Assembly: GCA_049314555.1 (NCBI GenBank)
Contig: JBMOEW010000026.1
Coordinates: forward strand, 1 to 41,218
Direction of reading: 5' to 3'
DNA: 41,218 nucleotides
Source of the DNA: REEB509 sp049314555
GTDB taxonomy: Bacteria; Pseudomonadota; Alphaproteobacteria; Caulobacterales; Aquidulcibacteraceae
The notes under the pieces are model-generated. The model did no database searches. It was not told where the DNA came from and saw only the letters and a list, made by a program, of their open reading frames with translations. Position numbers and translations under genes: made by a program. Shown in pieces: positions 7,030 to 15,893 of this stretch. Position 1 is the stretch's first letter. The number at the start of each line of letters is the position of its first letter.

Positions 7030-7527
7030 CTAGTTGCCGCCGGGTGATGGGCGGGGCGGAGCTGGGCGGGGGCGTTCAGTGGCGCTGCGGGGCTCAAAGC
7101 TGCGGACGAGTTCTGCGCGCGACAGCGTGCCTGATTGATCGACGTCGTAGCGGTCGAAGCGGGCGGTCAGCTCGTCGGTGAATTCCTGCTGGGTGATCTG
7201 GTTATCGACATTACGATCGATCTCCAGCCGGAACGGGCCGACCAGATCTGCGCCCATCACGGCACGGCTCCAGGCCTGCCATTCGATTGGGGACAGGGTG
7301 GTGTTGGCGTCGCTATCGGCTTGGGCAAAGCCCGCCACAAGGGCAGCTTCAAACTCGGCGCGGGAGGTGTCGCGGCTGTTGTCGGCGTCAGCTTCCACGA
7401 TCAACAGCGCATCGCCGGAAAGCACCGCGTTGATGGGGGGAGCGCCTCGGCCGGCACCTGTTCTGCCGCTGGCGCAGCCGGCCAGGGCGACGCACGCAAC
7501 AAGCGTGAGTGAACGTAGAAAATGCAT
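7030..7527 (-). CDS. Four-EF-hand calcium-binding lipoprotein
   Basis: A 165-residue exported lipoprotein (VALAGC, Cys18) with four EF-hand loops at residues 47-58, 71-82, 104-115 and 128-139. Loops two to four have acidic or amide ligands at positions 1, 3 and 5 and Glu at 12 (for example DVDQSGTLSRAE); loop one is similar. The C-terminus is proline- and arginine-rich. It probably binds calcium in the periplasm or outer membrane. Its ATG overlaps the stop of the TetR gene by one base (TGATG), implying coupled translation. Its physiological role is unknown. Confidence 0.85.
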   Translation of the reverse strand: MHFLRSLTLVACVALAGCASGRTGAGRGAPPINAVLSGDALLIVEADADNSRDTSRAEFEAALVAGFAQADSDANTTLSPIEWQAWSRAVMGADLVGPFRLEIDRNVDNQITQQEFTDELTARFDRYDVDQSGTLSRAELVRSFEPRSATERPRPAPPRPSPGGN

Positions 7528-8162
7528 CAGGCGGGTTCCTCGGTGGGAGCAGACAAGGCGTTGCGCGCCAACGCGCTCAAGGCTGAAAAGAGCGCGTCCA
7601 AGTCCATCGGCGCTGAGTCTTCGCCCCCCAGCAACTTCTGGTGGATCACAGACAACAGCATCGGCGCAAAGATCATCAAGGCGGCAGCACGGACCTCGGT
7701 GCGGCTGGCGTCTGGCGTCATGTGCGGCGCGACACGCTTTTCCAGCGCAACCAGCGAGGGCTCTAAAAGCTCGGTCAGGTAGGACTTGCCAACGCCTTCG
7801 TCTGCGACGCCTTCCAAAAGCCCGAACATATGCGCGCGGGCAAATCCGCCATGGGCGACGCCGGCCTTTGACAGGGCGACATAGTTGTCCACACTGGTGT
7901 GCAGGTCTGGGCCAGACTGGCTCACCGCATCAATAAATGGTTGGGCGCGATCGGCCAGTACGCGCATGATTTCTGATGCCACCCCATCGCGGTCGCCGAA
8001 GTAATGGCGAAGCGTGGGTTCCGCGACCGAGCCGGCGTGGGCCAATTGGCGAAAGCTTGTCCTTTTGAGTTCTGACCGCAATACGAAATCGGCAAGGTCT
8101 TGGGCGAGCCGCTCGCGCTTTTCGTCATAGTCGGGATTTCTGCGGCCAAGGGGACGGGGCAT
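7527..8162 (-). CDS. TetR-family transcriptional regulator
   Basis: A 211-residue protein with an N-terminal TetR helix-turn-helix (TSFRQLAHAGSVAEPTLRHYF at about 40-60, with the usual YFGDRDGV that follows) and a helical ligand-binding C-terminal half. It would repress DNA until it binds a ligand. It is divergent from the thiamine-diphosphate enzyme across 293 bases that contain an inverted repeat suitable as an operator, and is translationally coupled to the EF-hand lipoprotein behind it. Control of its own promoter is likely by family habit. Confidence 0.85.
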   Translation of the reverse strand: MPRPLGRRNPDYDEKRERLAQDLADFVLRSELKRTSFRQLAHAGSVAEPTLRHYFGDRDGVASEIMRVLADRAQPFIDAVSQSGPDLHTSVDNYVALSKAGVAHGGFARAHMFGLLEGVADEGVGKSYLTELLEPSLVALEKRVAPHMTPDASRTEVRAAALMIFAPMLLSVIHQKLLGGEDSAPMDLDALFSALSALARNALSAPTEEPA

Positions 8163-8455
8163 ATGGCCTTCTCCTACGCGACGGAGCCAGCTGGTCTGGC
8201 AGCTGGCCCGCGGTGCGCCTCAAAGTGTTGTAGACGCCCACGCAGCGGTCCAGTCGCGTCAGGGAAGCAGGCTGGTGCAGGTAGGTTGTTGACACTACCA
8301 TAGCGCGTGTTTGTCAAAGACTTCAATGTCGGCACTGAAGCAAATCAGTGGCTTTGCCAGCGTTGGCGGGGGCTTGGTTTGCTAGACGTGGATCGGGCTC
8401 GCGTTTGCCGGTGGGATTGGCGTATGCGTTGCGCGAGCATAGAGGGAACAAGATC
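8163..8455. promoter_or_regulatory. Divergent control region with candidate TetR operator
   Basis: Gene-free region between the TetR gene and the thiamine-diphosphate enzyme. At 8289-8317 TTGACA and TGTCAA form six-base inverted arms 17 bases apart, with inner ACAC (8292-8295) and GTGT (8307-8310). TTGACA also fits a -35 box on either strand. The position and symmetry suggest the regulator's operator. AGAGGGA at 8441-8447 is the ribosome site of the enzyme. Confidence 0.4.
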
Positions 8456-10126
8456 ATGACCGGTGACAGCCATCCAACCACAGTTGCACAAGCTCTTGTG
8501 GAGGGCCTGATCACAAACGGTATCGGCCGTGTGTTTTGCGTGCCGGGCGAAAGCTATCTTTCGGTTTTGGATGCGCTGTGGGCGCGGCGCGATGCCATCG
8601 AAACGGTCACTTGCCGGCATGAGGCGGGGGCGGCCAACATGGCGGAAGCCTACGGCAAGTTGACGGGCAAGCCGGGCATTTGCTTCGTGACCCGGGGGCC
8701 GGGGGCGACGCATGCCAGTGTGGGCGTGCATACCGCAAAGCAAGACTCAACGCCCATGATCCTGTTTGTGGGGCAGGTGGCGCTTGCGGACCGGGAACGA
8801 GAGGCTTTTCAGGAGGTGGACTACCGGGCAGCGTTTGGCCCGCTGGCGAAGTGGGCGACGGAGCTTGAGCGCCCGGAACGGGTCGCTGAACTCATTGAGC
8901 GCGCCTTCGGGGTGGCGATGCAGGGCCGCCAGGGGCCGGTGGTGATCGCGTTGCCGGAAGATGTGTTGGATTTGCCCTCGAGCGGCCCGACGGTTGCGAG
9001 TGTGCGGCCGGCGCGCTGTGCGTTGTCGCAGGACACGATCGACGACCTCGCCATGCTGTTGGGCAGTGCTGAAAAGCCGATGGTTTTGCTGGGCGGGTCT
9101 GGTTGGGACGCTGAGGCGGTTGCAGCGATTGAGCAGTTTGCGGCGGCGACAGGTGTGCCGGTGGCCCTCTCGTTTCGGCGCAAAGATTTGTTGGACAATT
9201 TCCACCCCTGCTACGCAGGTGATCTTGGGCTGGGGCCAAATCCGCAGCTTGTGGCGCGGTTCAAGAAAGCTGATCTCGTGATCGCGCTGGGGGCGCGGCT
9301 TGGGGAGAACCCCAGCCAAGCCTACAGCCTGTTCAGCCGGGAGGAAGCCGGCGAAAAGCTGGTGCACATCCATGCGGGGGCGGAGGAGCTGGGGCGGGTT
9401 TGGCCAACGCGTTTGCGCGCCGTGGCGGACGTTGGCAGCGCTGCGCACGCGCTTGCGGGTTTAACTGGTGTCAACGGATCGCGCTGGGCTGAATGGACGG
9501 CGCAGGCGCATGCGCAGGCGGTACAGTTTCGCGCGCCGATCGCCAACGATGCAAAGGTGAATTTGTCTGAGGTGTTTTGCCACCTCTCGCAGGCGCTGCC
9601 GAAGGACGCCATCGTTTGCAATGGGGCGGGCAATTACGCAGCCTGGCTGCATCGGTTTTACCCGCACCAAGGTTTTCGCACCCAGCTTGCCCCCACGAGC
9701 GGGGCGATGGGATACGGCTTTCCAGCCGCGATCGCAGCAAAGCTCACCCATCCCGAGCGCGAGGTTGTGGCGGTCGCGGGGGACGGCTGCTTCCTGATGA
9801 CCGGGCAAGAGCTCGCCACCGCCGCGCAGCACGGTGCCAATCTTGTGGTGGTCGTGGTGGATAACGCCAGCTACGGCACGATCCGCATGCACCAGGAGCG
9901 GCACTTTCCAGGCCGGGTGATGGCTACGGATTTGACCAATCCAGACTTTGCGGCCTTTGCGCGCGCGTTTGGCTGTTTTGCCGTCACTGTTGAAGAAACC
10001 GCTGCGTTTCCGGCAGCGCTGGCTGCGGCGCGCAATGCGGGCAAGCCGGCCCTGATCCACCTGAAAACGGATGTGGAGCATATCGCGCCAGGCCGCACCG
10101 TCACAGGGATGCGGACGGGGGGCTGA
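8456..10126 (+). CDS. Thiamine-diphosphate-dependent enzyme, acetolactate-synthase-like
   Basis: A 556-residue enzyme with the three-domain layout of the acetolactate synthase superfamily. The catalytic glutamate is Glu56 in CRHEAGAANMAEAY, and the cofactor motif is GDG near 442-444 with DNASYGT about 28 residues later. The segment HFPGRVMATDLTNPDFAAFA is typical of the group. The family decarboxylates or ligates 2-oxo acids using ThDP and Mg2+. No small regulatory subunit gene is adjacent, so this is probably not the biosynthetic IlvB; the substrate is unclear. The ATG at 8456 has AGAGGGA upstream; the open frame before it is not conserved in composition. It ends convergently with the peptidase gene, 24 bases apart. 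Confidence 0.85.
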   Translation: MTGDSHPTTVAQALVEGLITNGIGRVFCVPGESYLSVLDALWARRDAIETVTCRHEAGAANMAEAYGKLTGKPGICFVTRGPGATHASVGVHTAKQDSTPMILFVGQVALADREREAFQEVDYRAAFGPLAKWATELERPERVAELIERAFGVAMQGRQGPVVIALPEDVLDLPSSGPTVASVRPARCALSQDTIDDLAMLLGSAEKPMVLLGGSGWDAEAVAAIEQFAAATGVPVALSFRRKDLLDNFHPCYAGDLGLGPNPQLVARFKKADLVIALGARLGENPSQAYSLFSREEAGEKLVHIHAGAEELGRVWPTRLRAVADVGSAAHALAGLTGVNGSRWAEWTAQAHAQAVQFRAPIANDAKVNLSEVFCHLSQALPKDAIVCNGAGNYAAWLHRFYPHQGFRTQLAPTSGAMGYGFPAAIAAKLTHPEREVVAVAGDGCFLMTGQELATAAQHGANLVVVVVDNASYGTIRMHQERHFPGRVMATDLTNPDFAAFARAFGCFAVTVEETAAFPAALAAARNAGKPALIHLKTDVEHIAPGRTVTGMRTGG

Positions 10127-10150
10127 TTTCCCCCCGCCCGTGCCTGCCAA

Positions 10151-12304
10151 TTATTCCTGGAAGCCACGCGCGCGCATCAGCGCGCCGACTTCAGCGTCGC
10201 GGCCGCGGAACAGGCGATAGGCCTCGCGCGGGTCGCGGCGGTTGCCGGCGGAAAACACGTATTCGCGCAGGCGGGCCGCGGTGGCGGGATCCCAAATGTT
10301 GCCGGTTTCGACGAAGGCTTCGTTGGCGTCGGCGCTGATCACGTCGGCCCACATATAGCCGTAGTAACCGGCCGCATAGCCGCCCGAGAAGATGTGCCCG
10401 AAGTGGGTGGGGCGGTGGCGGGGGATGATCTCGGCCGGCATGTTCAGACGGGCCATCGTTGCGCGCTCCACGGCATCCACGTCCAGGCCGTTCGGGTCAG
10501 CCAAGTGCAGGTCCATGTCGACGTAGGCCGAGGCCATGTATTCCACCGTGGCAAAGCCTTGATTGAAGGTGTCTGCAGCGTGGATCTTCGCGATCAGGGC
10601 ATCTGGCATCGGTTCGCCGGTTTGGTAGTGGCGGGCGAAACGGGTGAGGATGTCGTCTGTGGTGAAGTAGAATTCGGTGACCTGCGAGGGGAACTCCACA
10701 TAGTCCCGCTGGACGCTCGTGCCGGCGATATAGCGATAGCGGACATCGCTCAAAAGCCCGTGCAGCGCATGGCCAAACTCGTGGAACAGGGTTTCAGCGT
10801 CGTCAAAGGACATCAGCGCTGGTTCGCCGTCGGCCCCTGGCGACAGGTTCATCACATTGACGATCACTGGGGTGATGTTGCCGGCGAGCCGCTCCTGCTC
10901 GCGGAACGAGTTCATCCAGGCGCCGCTCTGTTTGGTGGGGCGGGCGAAGGGATCGAAATAGTAAAGCCCAACCAGGCGGCCTTCGCTGTCCTTGACCAGC
11001 CAGGAGCGCACCTCCGGGTGCCAGCGCGGCACATCGGTGGTTTCTTCAAAGGTCAGCCCGAACAGGCGATTGGCCATGTCGAAGACACCGGCAATCATGT
11101 TGTCGAGGGGCAGATAGGGGCGGGTTTCGGAGTCCGTCAGATTGTAGCGCGCTAGGCGCACACGCTCGGCATAAAAGCGCCAATCCCATGCGGCGAGTTG
11201 GAAGCCGCCGCCTTCAGCGTCGATCATGGCCTGCATTTCGGCGCGTTCAGCTTCGGCGCGGGCGCGGGCATAGGGCCAAACCTGATCAAGGAGATCTTCT
11301 GCAGCCTGTGGGGTTTGGGCCATGCGATCTGCCAACAAATAGTGGGCGTAGGTTTCATACCCCAGGATGCTGGCATACTCGCGGCGCAGGGTGAGGATTT
11401 GACCGATCAAGGCGCGGTTATCGAACTCGTTGCCGTTTTCGCCGCGGGCGGCCCAGGCGCGGAAGGCGCGCTCGCGCAGGGCGCGGTTGGTGGAATAGGT
11501 CAAGAAGGGCTCGACGCTCGAGCGCTGCAGTGTGACGACGTATTCGCCTGGCCGATCGAGGGCCTCGCCATTTGCCAAGGCGGCCGCGCGCAGGCCCGGC
11601 GACAGGCCTGCCATGTCTGCTTCGCCGTTGAGGGTCATGGTCCAGGCGGCGGTATCGGCCAATTGGTTTTGCGAGAACTGGGTTGACAGGGTGGACAGCT
11701 GCTCGCTGATCGCAGCCAAGCGGTCGCGCTGTTCTTGGGGAAGCGCTGCGCCGGCGCGGGTGAACTCCAGATAGTAAAGCTCAAGGACGCGGCGACGCTC
11801 TGGGTCCAGGCGCAGGCGATCCCGGTTGTCATAAAGTGTCTTGATGCGCGCAAACAGATCGGTGTTGAGCTGGATCGAGCTTTGGTGGCGCGAAAGAAGC
11901 GGCGCGACCTGCAATTCAACGGCCTGCATGGCCTCGTCGCCGTCAGTGGCGCTCAGGTTGAAGAAGACGCTCGACACGCGCCGCAGAAGTTGGCCGGAGT
12001 TTTCCATCGCTTCAATGGTGTTGCGAAAGGTCGGGCGTGCGCGGTTTGTGGCAATTGTTTGGATTTCTGTGGCCTGTTCAGCCATGCCGCGCTCAAAGGC
12101 TGGCATGTATTGCTCTGTGCGGATTTGGTCGAAGGGCGGTGCGCCGTAGGGTTGGCTGCGCCAGTTGCCAAAGAACGGGTTTTGCGCGGTGGCGTCTGCG
12201 CTGGCGTGGGTTGCATGATGGGCGGCATGGTTTTGAGCCATCGCCGGGGTGGCCGCCGTCGCCATCGCTAGGGCGCTAACGCCGGCCAGAATTGCTACGC
12301 GCAT
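10151..12304 (-). CDS. Exported M3-family peptidyl-dipeptidase (Dcp-like)
   Basis: A 717-residue zinc metallopeptidase of family M3. A Sec signal peptide ends at about residue 23 (ATPAMA|QN). The zinc site is HEFGH at 508-512 with the third ligand Glu537 in DYVEFPSQVTE, the expected 29 residues on. The family removes C-terminal dipeptides or cleaves short peptides; with a signal peptide it would act in the periplasm on peptide nutrients or signal-peptide debris. The mature N-terminus is histidine-rich (NHAAHHATHA), which is unusual. It appears to be transcribed alone or after the CoA-transferase-like gene, 90 bases upstream. Confidence 0.92.
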   Translation of the reverse strand: MRVAILAGVSALAMATAATPAMAQNHAAHHATHASADATAQNPFFGNWRSQPYGAPPFDQIRTEQYMPAFERGMAEQATEIQTIATNRARPTFRNTIEAMENSGQLLRRVSSVFFNLSATDGDEAMQAVELQVAPLLSRHQSSIQLNTDLFARIKTLYDNRDRLRLDPERRRVLELYYLEFTRAGAALPQEQRDRLAAISEQLSTLSTQFSQNQLADTAAWTMTLNGEADMAGLSPGLRAAALANGEALDRPGEYVVTLQRSSVEPFLTYSTNRALRERAFRAWAARGENGNEFDNRALIGQILTLRREYASILGYETYAHYLLADRMAQTPQAAEDLLDQVWPYARARAEAERAEMQAMIDAEGGGFQLAAWDWRFYAERVRLARYNLTDSETRPYLPLDNMIAGVFDMANRLFGLTFEETTDVPRWHPEVRSWLVKDSEGRLVGLYYFDPFARPTKQSGAWMNSFREQERLAGNITPVIVNVMNLSPGADGEPALMSFDDAETLFHEFGHALHGLLSDVRYRYIAGTSVQRDYVEFPSQVTEFYFTTDDILTRFARHYQTGEPMPDALIAKIHAADTFNQGFATVEYMASAYVDMDLHLADPNGLDVDAVERATMARLNMPAEIIPRHRPTHFGHIFSGGYAAGYYGYMWADVISADANEAFVETGNIWDPATAARLREYVFSAGNRRDPREAYRLFRGRDAEVGALMRARGFQE

Positions 12305-12394
12305 CGTGTATCCTCCACCGTTGCCCGAAAGGGCTTGTCGTTTCTCGATAAATCCCTACCGTCGTTTTTGAACCGATCAAGGGCGTTCTTGCAC

Positions 12395-13687
12395 TTATGT
12401 GGGGGCGAGGGAGCGGCGCAGATGACCCCAGGCCTCGGTGAGGCGGTCGCGGTGATCGGGCGGGGCAATTGCGATCAGGGCGGTCGCAGTGGCGTCCAAG
12501 TCCTTGCCGCGCAAGTCGGCGGTGCCGAATTCGGTCACCACCAGATGGATGAGCCCGCGGGGCACAGTGACCCAAGGCGTTTCAAGCTTCGGCACGATGC
12601 GGCTTGCGCTTCCGGCGCTGGCGGGCATTGCGATGATCGCGCGGCCATCAGCGGCGAGATTGGCCCCAGCAACGAAATCCGGCATGCCGCCGGGGCCTGA
12701 AACCAGCCTTGAGCCCACGAATTCGGCGTTGACCTGGCCGAACAGATCCACCTGCAGGGCCCCATTGATGGCGGTAAAGGCGGCATGTTGGCTCATGCGG
12801 CGCGGATCGTGGGTGATCGATACTGGCGCAAACCGGGCATGGGTGTTGGCGGCGAGGCGTTTACCCAACGCCGCGCTGCCCAGGGAAACGCCAGCCAGCA
12901 TCGCATCTTCGCTAGAGGCAAGACTGCCGGCGTCCAATAAATCCGCCACGCCTTCGCCGTAGAGGCCCGAATGGATCTTGAGACCACCGGAGGTGCTCCG
13001 TTCGGCGACATTGGACAAAACCGTGCCGGGCAGCTTGCCGATGCCAAACTGGAGGACGTCTGCGTCGCGGATGTGGCTTGCGACCGTGTCTGCGATGGTG
13101 GCAAGCGGCCCGGTGGGGCTTGGTTCTGGTGCGACCCAGTTCAGTGGTTCCTCCAATCCGATGATCAGGTCGAAGGCGCTGCGGGGGGCGGTGATGGTGC
13201 GGGCATTGGGCACCCTTGGGGCTGCGTCGTTGACAAGCGCCACTTTGAAGCGGGCACCGGTCAAAATCGCGGGCCCTGCGTCTGCGGCGAGCCCAAACGA
13301 CAGGGTGTCGCCCTCGCCGGGGGTCATCACTGCAATGCCGATGTCTGAGGCGGGGTGGGAATGGGACGATCTGGCAAGGCGCTCGTAGGCTTTGCGATAG
13401 CTGCATTGCAGCGGCCAGACCCGTGCCTGCGCGAAGCCTTCGCGCAAGTGCGGGGCCATCAGCGGTGTTTCCATGCGCGCGGTTGGGTGAAGGCTTGTGT
13501 AGTCGAAGGTATCGACGCCGGGGATGAACAGCCCGGCAAAGACTATGTCTTGGCAAGCGCTTGGGTTGGCCTGTAGCGCCGCAATCAGCGCGTTGGACTG
13601 GGTGAGCCCTGAAGGCACCTGGATGCGGGCGTTCGGTTTGGCCGCCGCGATCAGGCTGACAAGGTCGTTGAAGCTAGCAGCGCGCAT
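12395..13687 (-). CDS. Acetyl-CoA hydrolase/transferase-like protein lacking the usual catalytic Glu
   Basis: A 430-residue protein of the acetyl-CoA hydrolase / 4-hydroxybutyrate CoA-transferase family, with the GIGKLP segment at 215-220 and a C-terminal region ending EFGTADLRGKDLDATATALI. In characterised family-I CoA-transferases a glutamate in a segment like GIHSEMxSDG forms the enzyme-CoA thioester. The aligned segment here is KIHSGLYGEGVADL (238-250), so that position is Gly241. Transferase activity by the standard route is therefore doubtful; another residue, a hydrolase or a binding role is possible. The rhodanese gene ends only 9 bases upstream of its start, suggesting one transcript. 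Confidence 0.82.
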   Translation of the reverse strand: MRAASFNDLVSLIAAAKPNARIQVPSGLTQSNALIAALQANPSACQDIVFAGLFIPGVDTFDYTSLHPTARMETPLMAPHLREGFAQARVWPLQCSYRKAYERLARSSHSHPASDIGIAVMTPGEGDTLSFGLAADAGPAILTGARFKVALVNDAAPRVPNARTITAPRSAFDLIIGLEEPLNWVAPEPSPTGPLATIADTVASHIRDADVLQFGIGKLPGTVLSNVAERSTSGGLKIHSGLYGEGVADLLDAGSLASSEDAMLAGVSLGSAALGKRLAANTHARFAPVSITHDPRRMSQHAAFTAINGALQVDLFGQVNAEFVGSRLVSGPGGMPDFVAGANLAADGRAIIAMPASAGSASRIVPKLETPWVTVPRGLIHLVVTEFGTADLRGKDLDATATALIAIAPPDHRDRLTEAWGHLRRSLAPT

Positions 13688-13696
13688 CGCGCGAGA

Positions 13697-14218
13697 TTAG
13701 CTGTCCGAGCGGACCCAGTCGACCCGCGGATCATTGAAATCCAACACGTCGTTCAACTCATAGACGTTGGTGAACCCATAGCCGTTGAGGTTGATGAAGG
13801 TCTGAATGTTCAGGGCCAAGGGGGCTAACTTCAAGGGCACTGGGTTGATGTGGTTGGAAAAATTGTTGTTGCAGTAGATCAGGATTGGACGGTTGGGATC
13901 GCCAATTACGCGGGCGAGGCTTTCGGCTGTGAAGTCCGTTAGGGGCAGGTTCACAGCGCCGGCCAAGTGGCCGCGGGCAAAGGCATCGGCGGAGCGCGCG
14001 TCCAGGATCAGGGTGTCGGGCTCGGTGGCGCGACGCTGAAAGTCTGCGAAGGTGATCAGGCGCTGGTCGCGCTGCGCTTGCGTAGCGGCAGTCAATTGCA
14101 GGAAGCCTGGATAGTCGATTTGCGGATTGGTGAGTTTGGGCACCGGTTGAGCCGACGCAAGCGCCGCGCAGCACACCAAAACGCCGGCAGAAAGACCAAT
14201 AAGCTTGGAACGGGACAT
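13697..14218 (-). CDS. Exported single-domain rhodanese
   Basis: A 173-residue protein with a signal peptide (MSRSKLIGLSAGVLVCCAAL, then ASAQP) and one rhodanese domain: LILDARSADAF with GHLAGAVNLP, and the active-site cysteine in LIYCNNNFSNH. The CxxGxR loop of many sulfurtransferases is replaced by CNNNFSN, so sulfur transfer is plausible but the acceptor is unknown. The ATG at 14218 has AGGAG 8 bases upstream; an upstream in-frame start at 14251 is less likely. It precedes the CoA-transferase-like gene by 9 bases and follows tRNA-Val on the same strand. Confidence 0.82.
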   Translation of the reverse strand: MSRSKLIGLSAGVLVCCAALASAQPVPKLTNPQIDYPGFLQLTAATQAQRDQRLITFADFQRRATEPDTLILDARSADAFARGHLAGAVNLPLTDFTAESLARVIGDPNRPILIYCNNNFSNHINPVPLKLAPLALNIQTFINLNGYGFTNVYELNDVLDFNDPRVDWVRSDS

Positions 14219-14300
14219 GGCGAGGGCTCCTGCGATCAAACCGACAACCAAGCTGAACCCGCTTGGCGGCGATATCAGGGCGGCAAAGGGGCGCAGGCCA

Positions 14301-14375
14301 TGGTGGGCGGTGAGAGGATCGAACTCCCGACCCGCTGCGTGTAAAGCAGCCGCTCTGCCGCTGAGCTAACCGCCC
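14301..14375 (-). tRNA. tRNA-Val(TAC)
   Basis: A complete 75-base tRNA on the minus strand, CCA encoded. Acceptor GGGCGGT pairs with ACCGCCC; the anticodon loop is TTTACAC, with anticodon TAC (complement of 14341-14343); the T loop is TTCGATC. Confidence 0.97.
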
Positions 14376-14554
14376 GAACCAAGGGCGTTGTGTTTGGGCG
14401 ATGGCGAGGCGTGGGTCAAGGGGGCGTGGGAAGCGGTGCCCCGTGTGCCTGCCCCCATCGCCGGGTTTGGTGTTACTGCGCGCGGCCTGCGGGGGCCTTG
14501 CAACGGCTCTTGACCGGCGGGATGGTGTGGCGTATCCGCACTGCTCCCTGATGC

Positions 14555-14631
14555 GCGGGTGTAGCTCAGTTGGTTAGAGTGTCGGCCTGTCACGCCGAAG
14601 GTCGCGGGTTCGAGCCCCGTCACTCGCGCCA
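14555..14631 (+). tRNA. tRNA-Asp(GTC)
   Basis: A complete 77-base tRNA with encoded CCA. Acceptor GCGGGTG pairs with CACTCGC; the anticodon loop CTGTCAC carries GTC at 14589-14591; the T loop is TTCGAGC. A terminator hairpin follows 14 bases downstream. It is divergent from tRNA-Val, and the 179 bases between them hold no gene. Confidence 0.97.
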
Positions 14632-14645
14632 GGGTTTTTCGCAAG

Positions 14646-14671
14646 ACACCCCCCGAAACGGGGGTGTTTTT
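14646..14671 (+). terminator. Rho-independent terminator of tRNA-Asp
   Basis: A perfect eight-base stem ACACCCCC / GGGGGTGT (14646-14653 and 14660-14667) with loop CGAAAC and a run of five T at 14667-14671. On the minus strand it lies just past the CoA-transferase stop but has no T-run, so it mainly serves the plus strand. Confidence 0.85.
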
Positions 14672-14675
14672 CGTT

Positions 14676-15890
14676 TCAGATTACCCCTTTTTCGCGCCAT
14701 TCCTTTAATTGTTCTGGGCTAGCACCAAGGCGCTCCTCAAGCACCGCTTGGGTGTCTTGGGCCAGGATTGGTGGTGCCAAACGGGGCGTTGCGGGTGTTT
14801 CAGACAGGCGAAGCGGGCTTGCCACAAGGGTGACCGTATCGCCGTTGGTGCGCGTCATGGGCTGGGCTGCCTCCCGTTCCCTGACATGGGGATCGGCAAA
14901 CGCTTGATCGATAGTGTTGATCGGGCCGCAGGGCACGCCAGCCGCTTCCAGCGTATCGACCCATTGGGCGGTGGTGCGGCTTGCCATGGCTTGCGCCACC
15001 AGGGGCGTTAGCGCGACGCGATGCTGGACCCGCAGGGCATTGGAAGCAAAGCGCGGATCTTCAGCCAGGCTTGGGCACCCGGCGGCGATGCAGAAGCTCT
15101 TGAATTGACTGTCGTTGCCCACGGCCAGGACCAGATAGCCATCGCCGGTTTGGAACACCTGATAGGGAGTGATGTTGGGGTGGGCGTTGCCAAGTCGGGT
15201 TGGTGGTTTGCCCGCCACAAAATGGTTCATGGCCTGATTGGCCAGCATGGCAAGCTGACAGTCCAGCAGGCTCACATCCACTTGCTGGCCCTCGCCGGTG
15301 CGTTCGACGTGGCGCAGTGCCGCCAGAATGCCGGTGACGGCGTACATGCCGGTGAACAGGTCTGCGACCGCGACGCCCACTTTCATAGGCTCTCCGCCTG
15401 GGGTGCCTTCTGGTTGGCCAGTGATGCTCATCAGGCCGCCCATCGCCTGGATTAAATAGTCATAGCCGGCGCGGTTGGCGTAGGGGCCGGACTGGCCAAA
15501 GCCCGTGACCGAGCAATAGACGAGCGCGGGATTGATGGCTTTCAGGCTTTGGTAGTCGAGGCCGTATTTGGCCAAGCCACCGGTCTTGAAATTCTCCACC
15601 AGGATGTGGCTGTCCTTGACCAAGTGTCGAAGGATGGCAGCCCCTTCGGGGTGGGTGAAATCCACAGCAATCGAGCGTTTGTTGCGGTTTGCTGCGAGGA
15701 AGTAGGCCGCGTCGCCCCCCTCCAAGAAAGGAGGGCCCCAAGCGCGGGTGTCATCGCCCGCCCCTGGCTTTTCAACCTTGATCACATCTGCGCCCAGATC
15801 CCCCAAGATTTGGGTGGCCCAGGGGCCGGCCAAGACGCGAGACAGATCGAGCACCCGCACACCGGAAAGGGCCATTGGCGAAGGGGTCAT
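14676..15890 (-). CDS. CaiB/BaiF family (family III) CoA-transferase
   Basis: A 404-residue family III CoA-transferase. The N-terminal VRVLDLSRVLAGPWATQILG and DVIKVEKPGAGDDTRAWGPP are signatures, and Asp177 in VGVAVADLFTG aligns with the catalytic aspartate (Asp169) of formyl-CoA transferase. It would move CoA between a dicarboxylic or other organic acid and an acyl-CoA in the cytoplasm. The crotonase gene ends 3 bases before its start, so the two form an operon and probably act on the same acyl-CoA. An internal ATG five codons downstream is an alternative start. Confidence 0.92.
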   Translation of the reverse strand: MTPSPMALSGVRVLDLSRVLAGPWATQILGDLGADVIKVEKPGAGDDTRAWGPPFLEGGDAAYFLAANRNKRSIAVDFTHPEGAAILRHLVKDSHILVENFKTGGLAKYGLDYQSLKAINPALVYCSVTGFGQSGPYANRAGYDYLIQAMGGLMSITGQPEGTPGGEPMKVGVAVADLFTGMYAVTGILAALRHVERTGEGQQVDVSLLDCQLAMLANQAMNHFVAGKPPTRLGNAHPNITPYQVFQTGDGYLVLAVGNDSQFKSFCIAAGCPSLAEDPRFASNALRVQHRVALTPLVAQAMASRTTAQWVDTLEAAGVPCGPINTIDQAFADPHVREREAAQPMTRTNGDTVTLVASPLRLSETPATPRLAPPILAQDTQAVLEERLGASPEQLKEWREKGVI

Positions 15891-15893
15891 GGG

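Noticed and set aside
8348..8455. Longer N-terminus of the thiamine-diphosphate enzyme
   Set aside because: The ATG at 8456 has a good ribosome site and gives the usual family start; the upstream 36 codons have no family resemblance and would overlap the control region.
10394..11155. 253-codon plus-strand frame
   Set aside because: Antisense to the M3 peptidase across its conserved zinc site.
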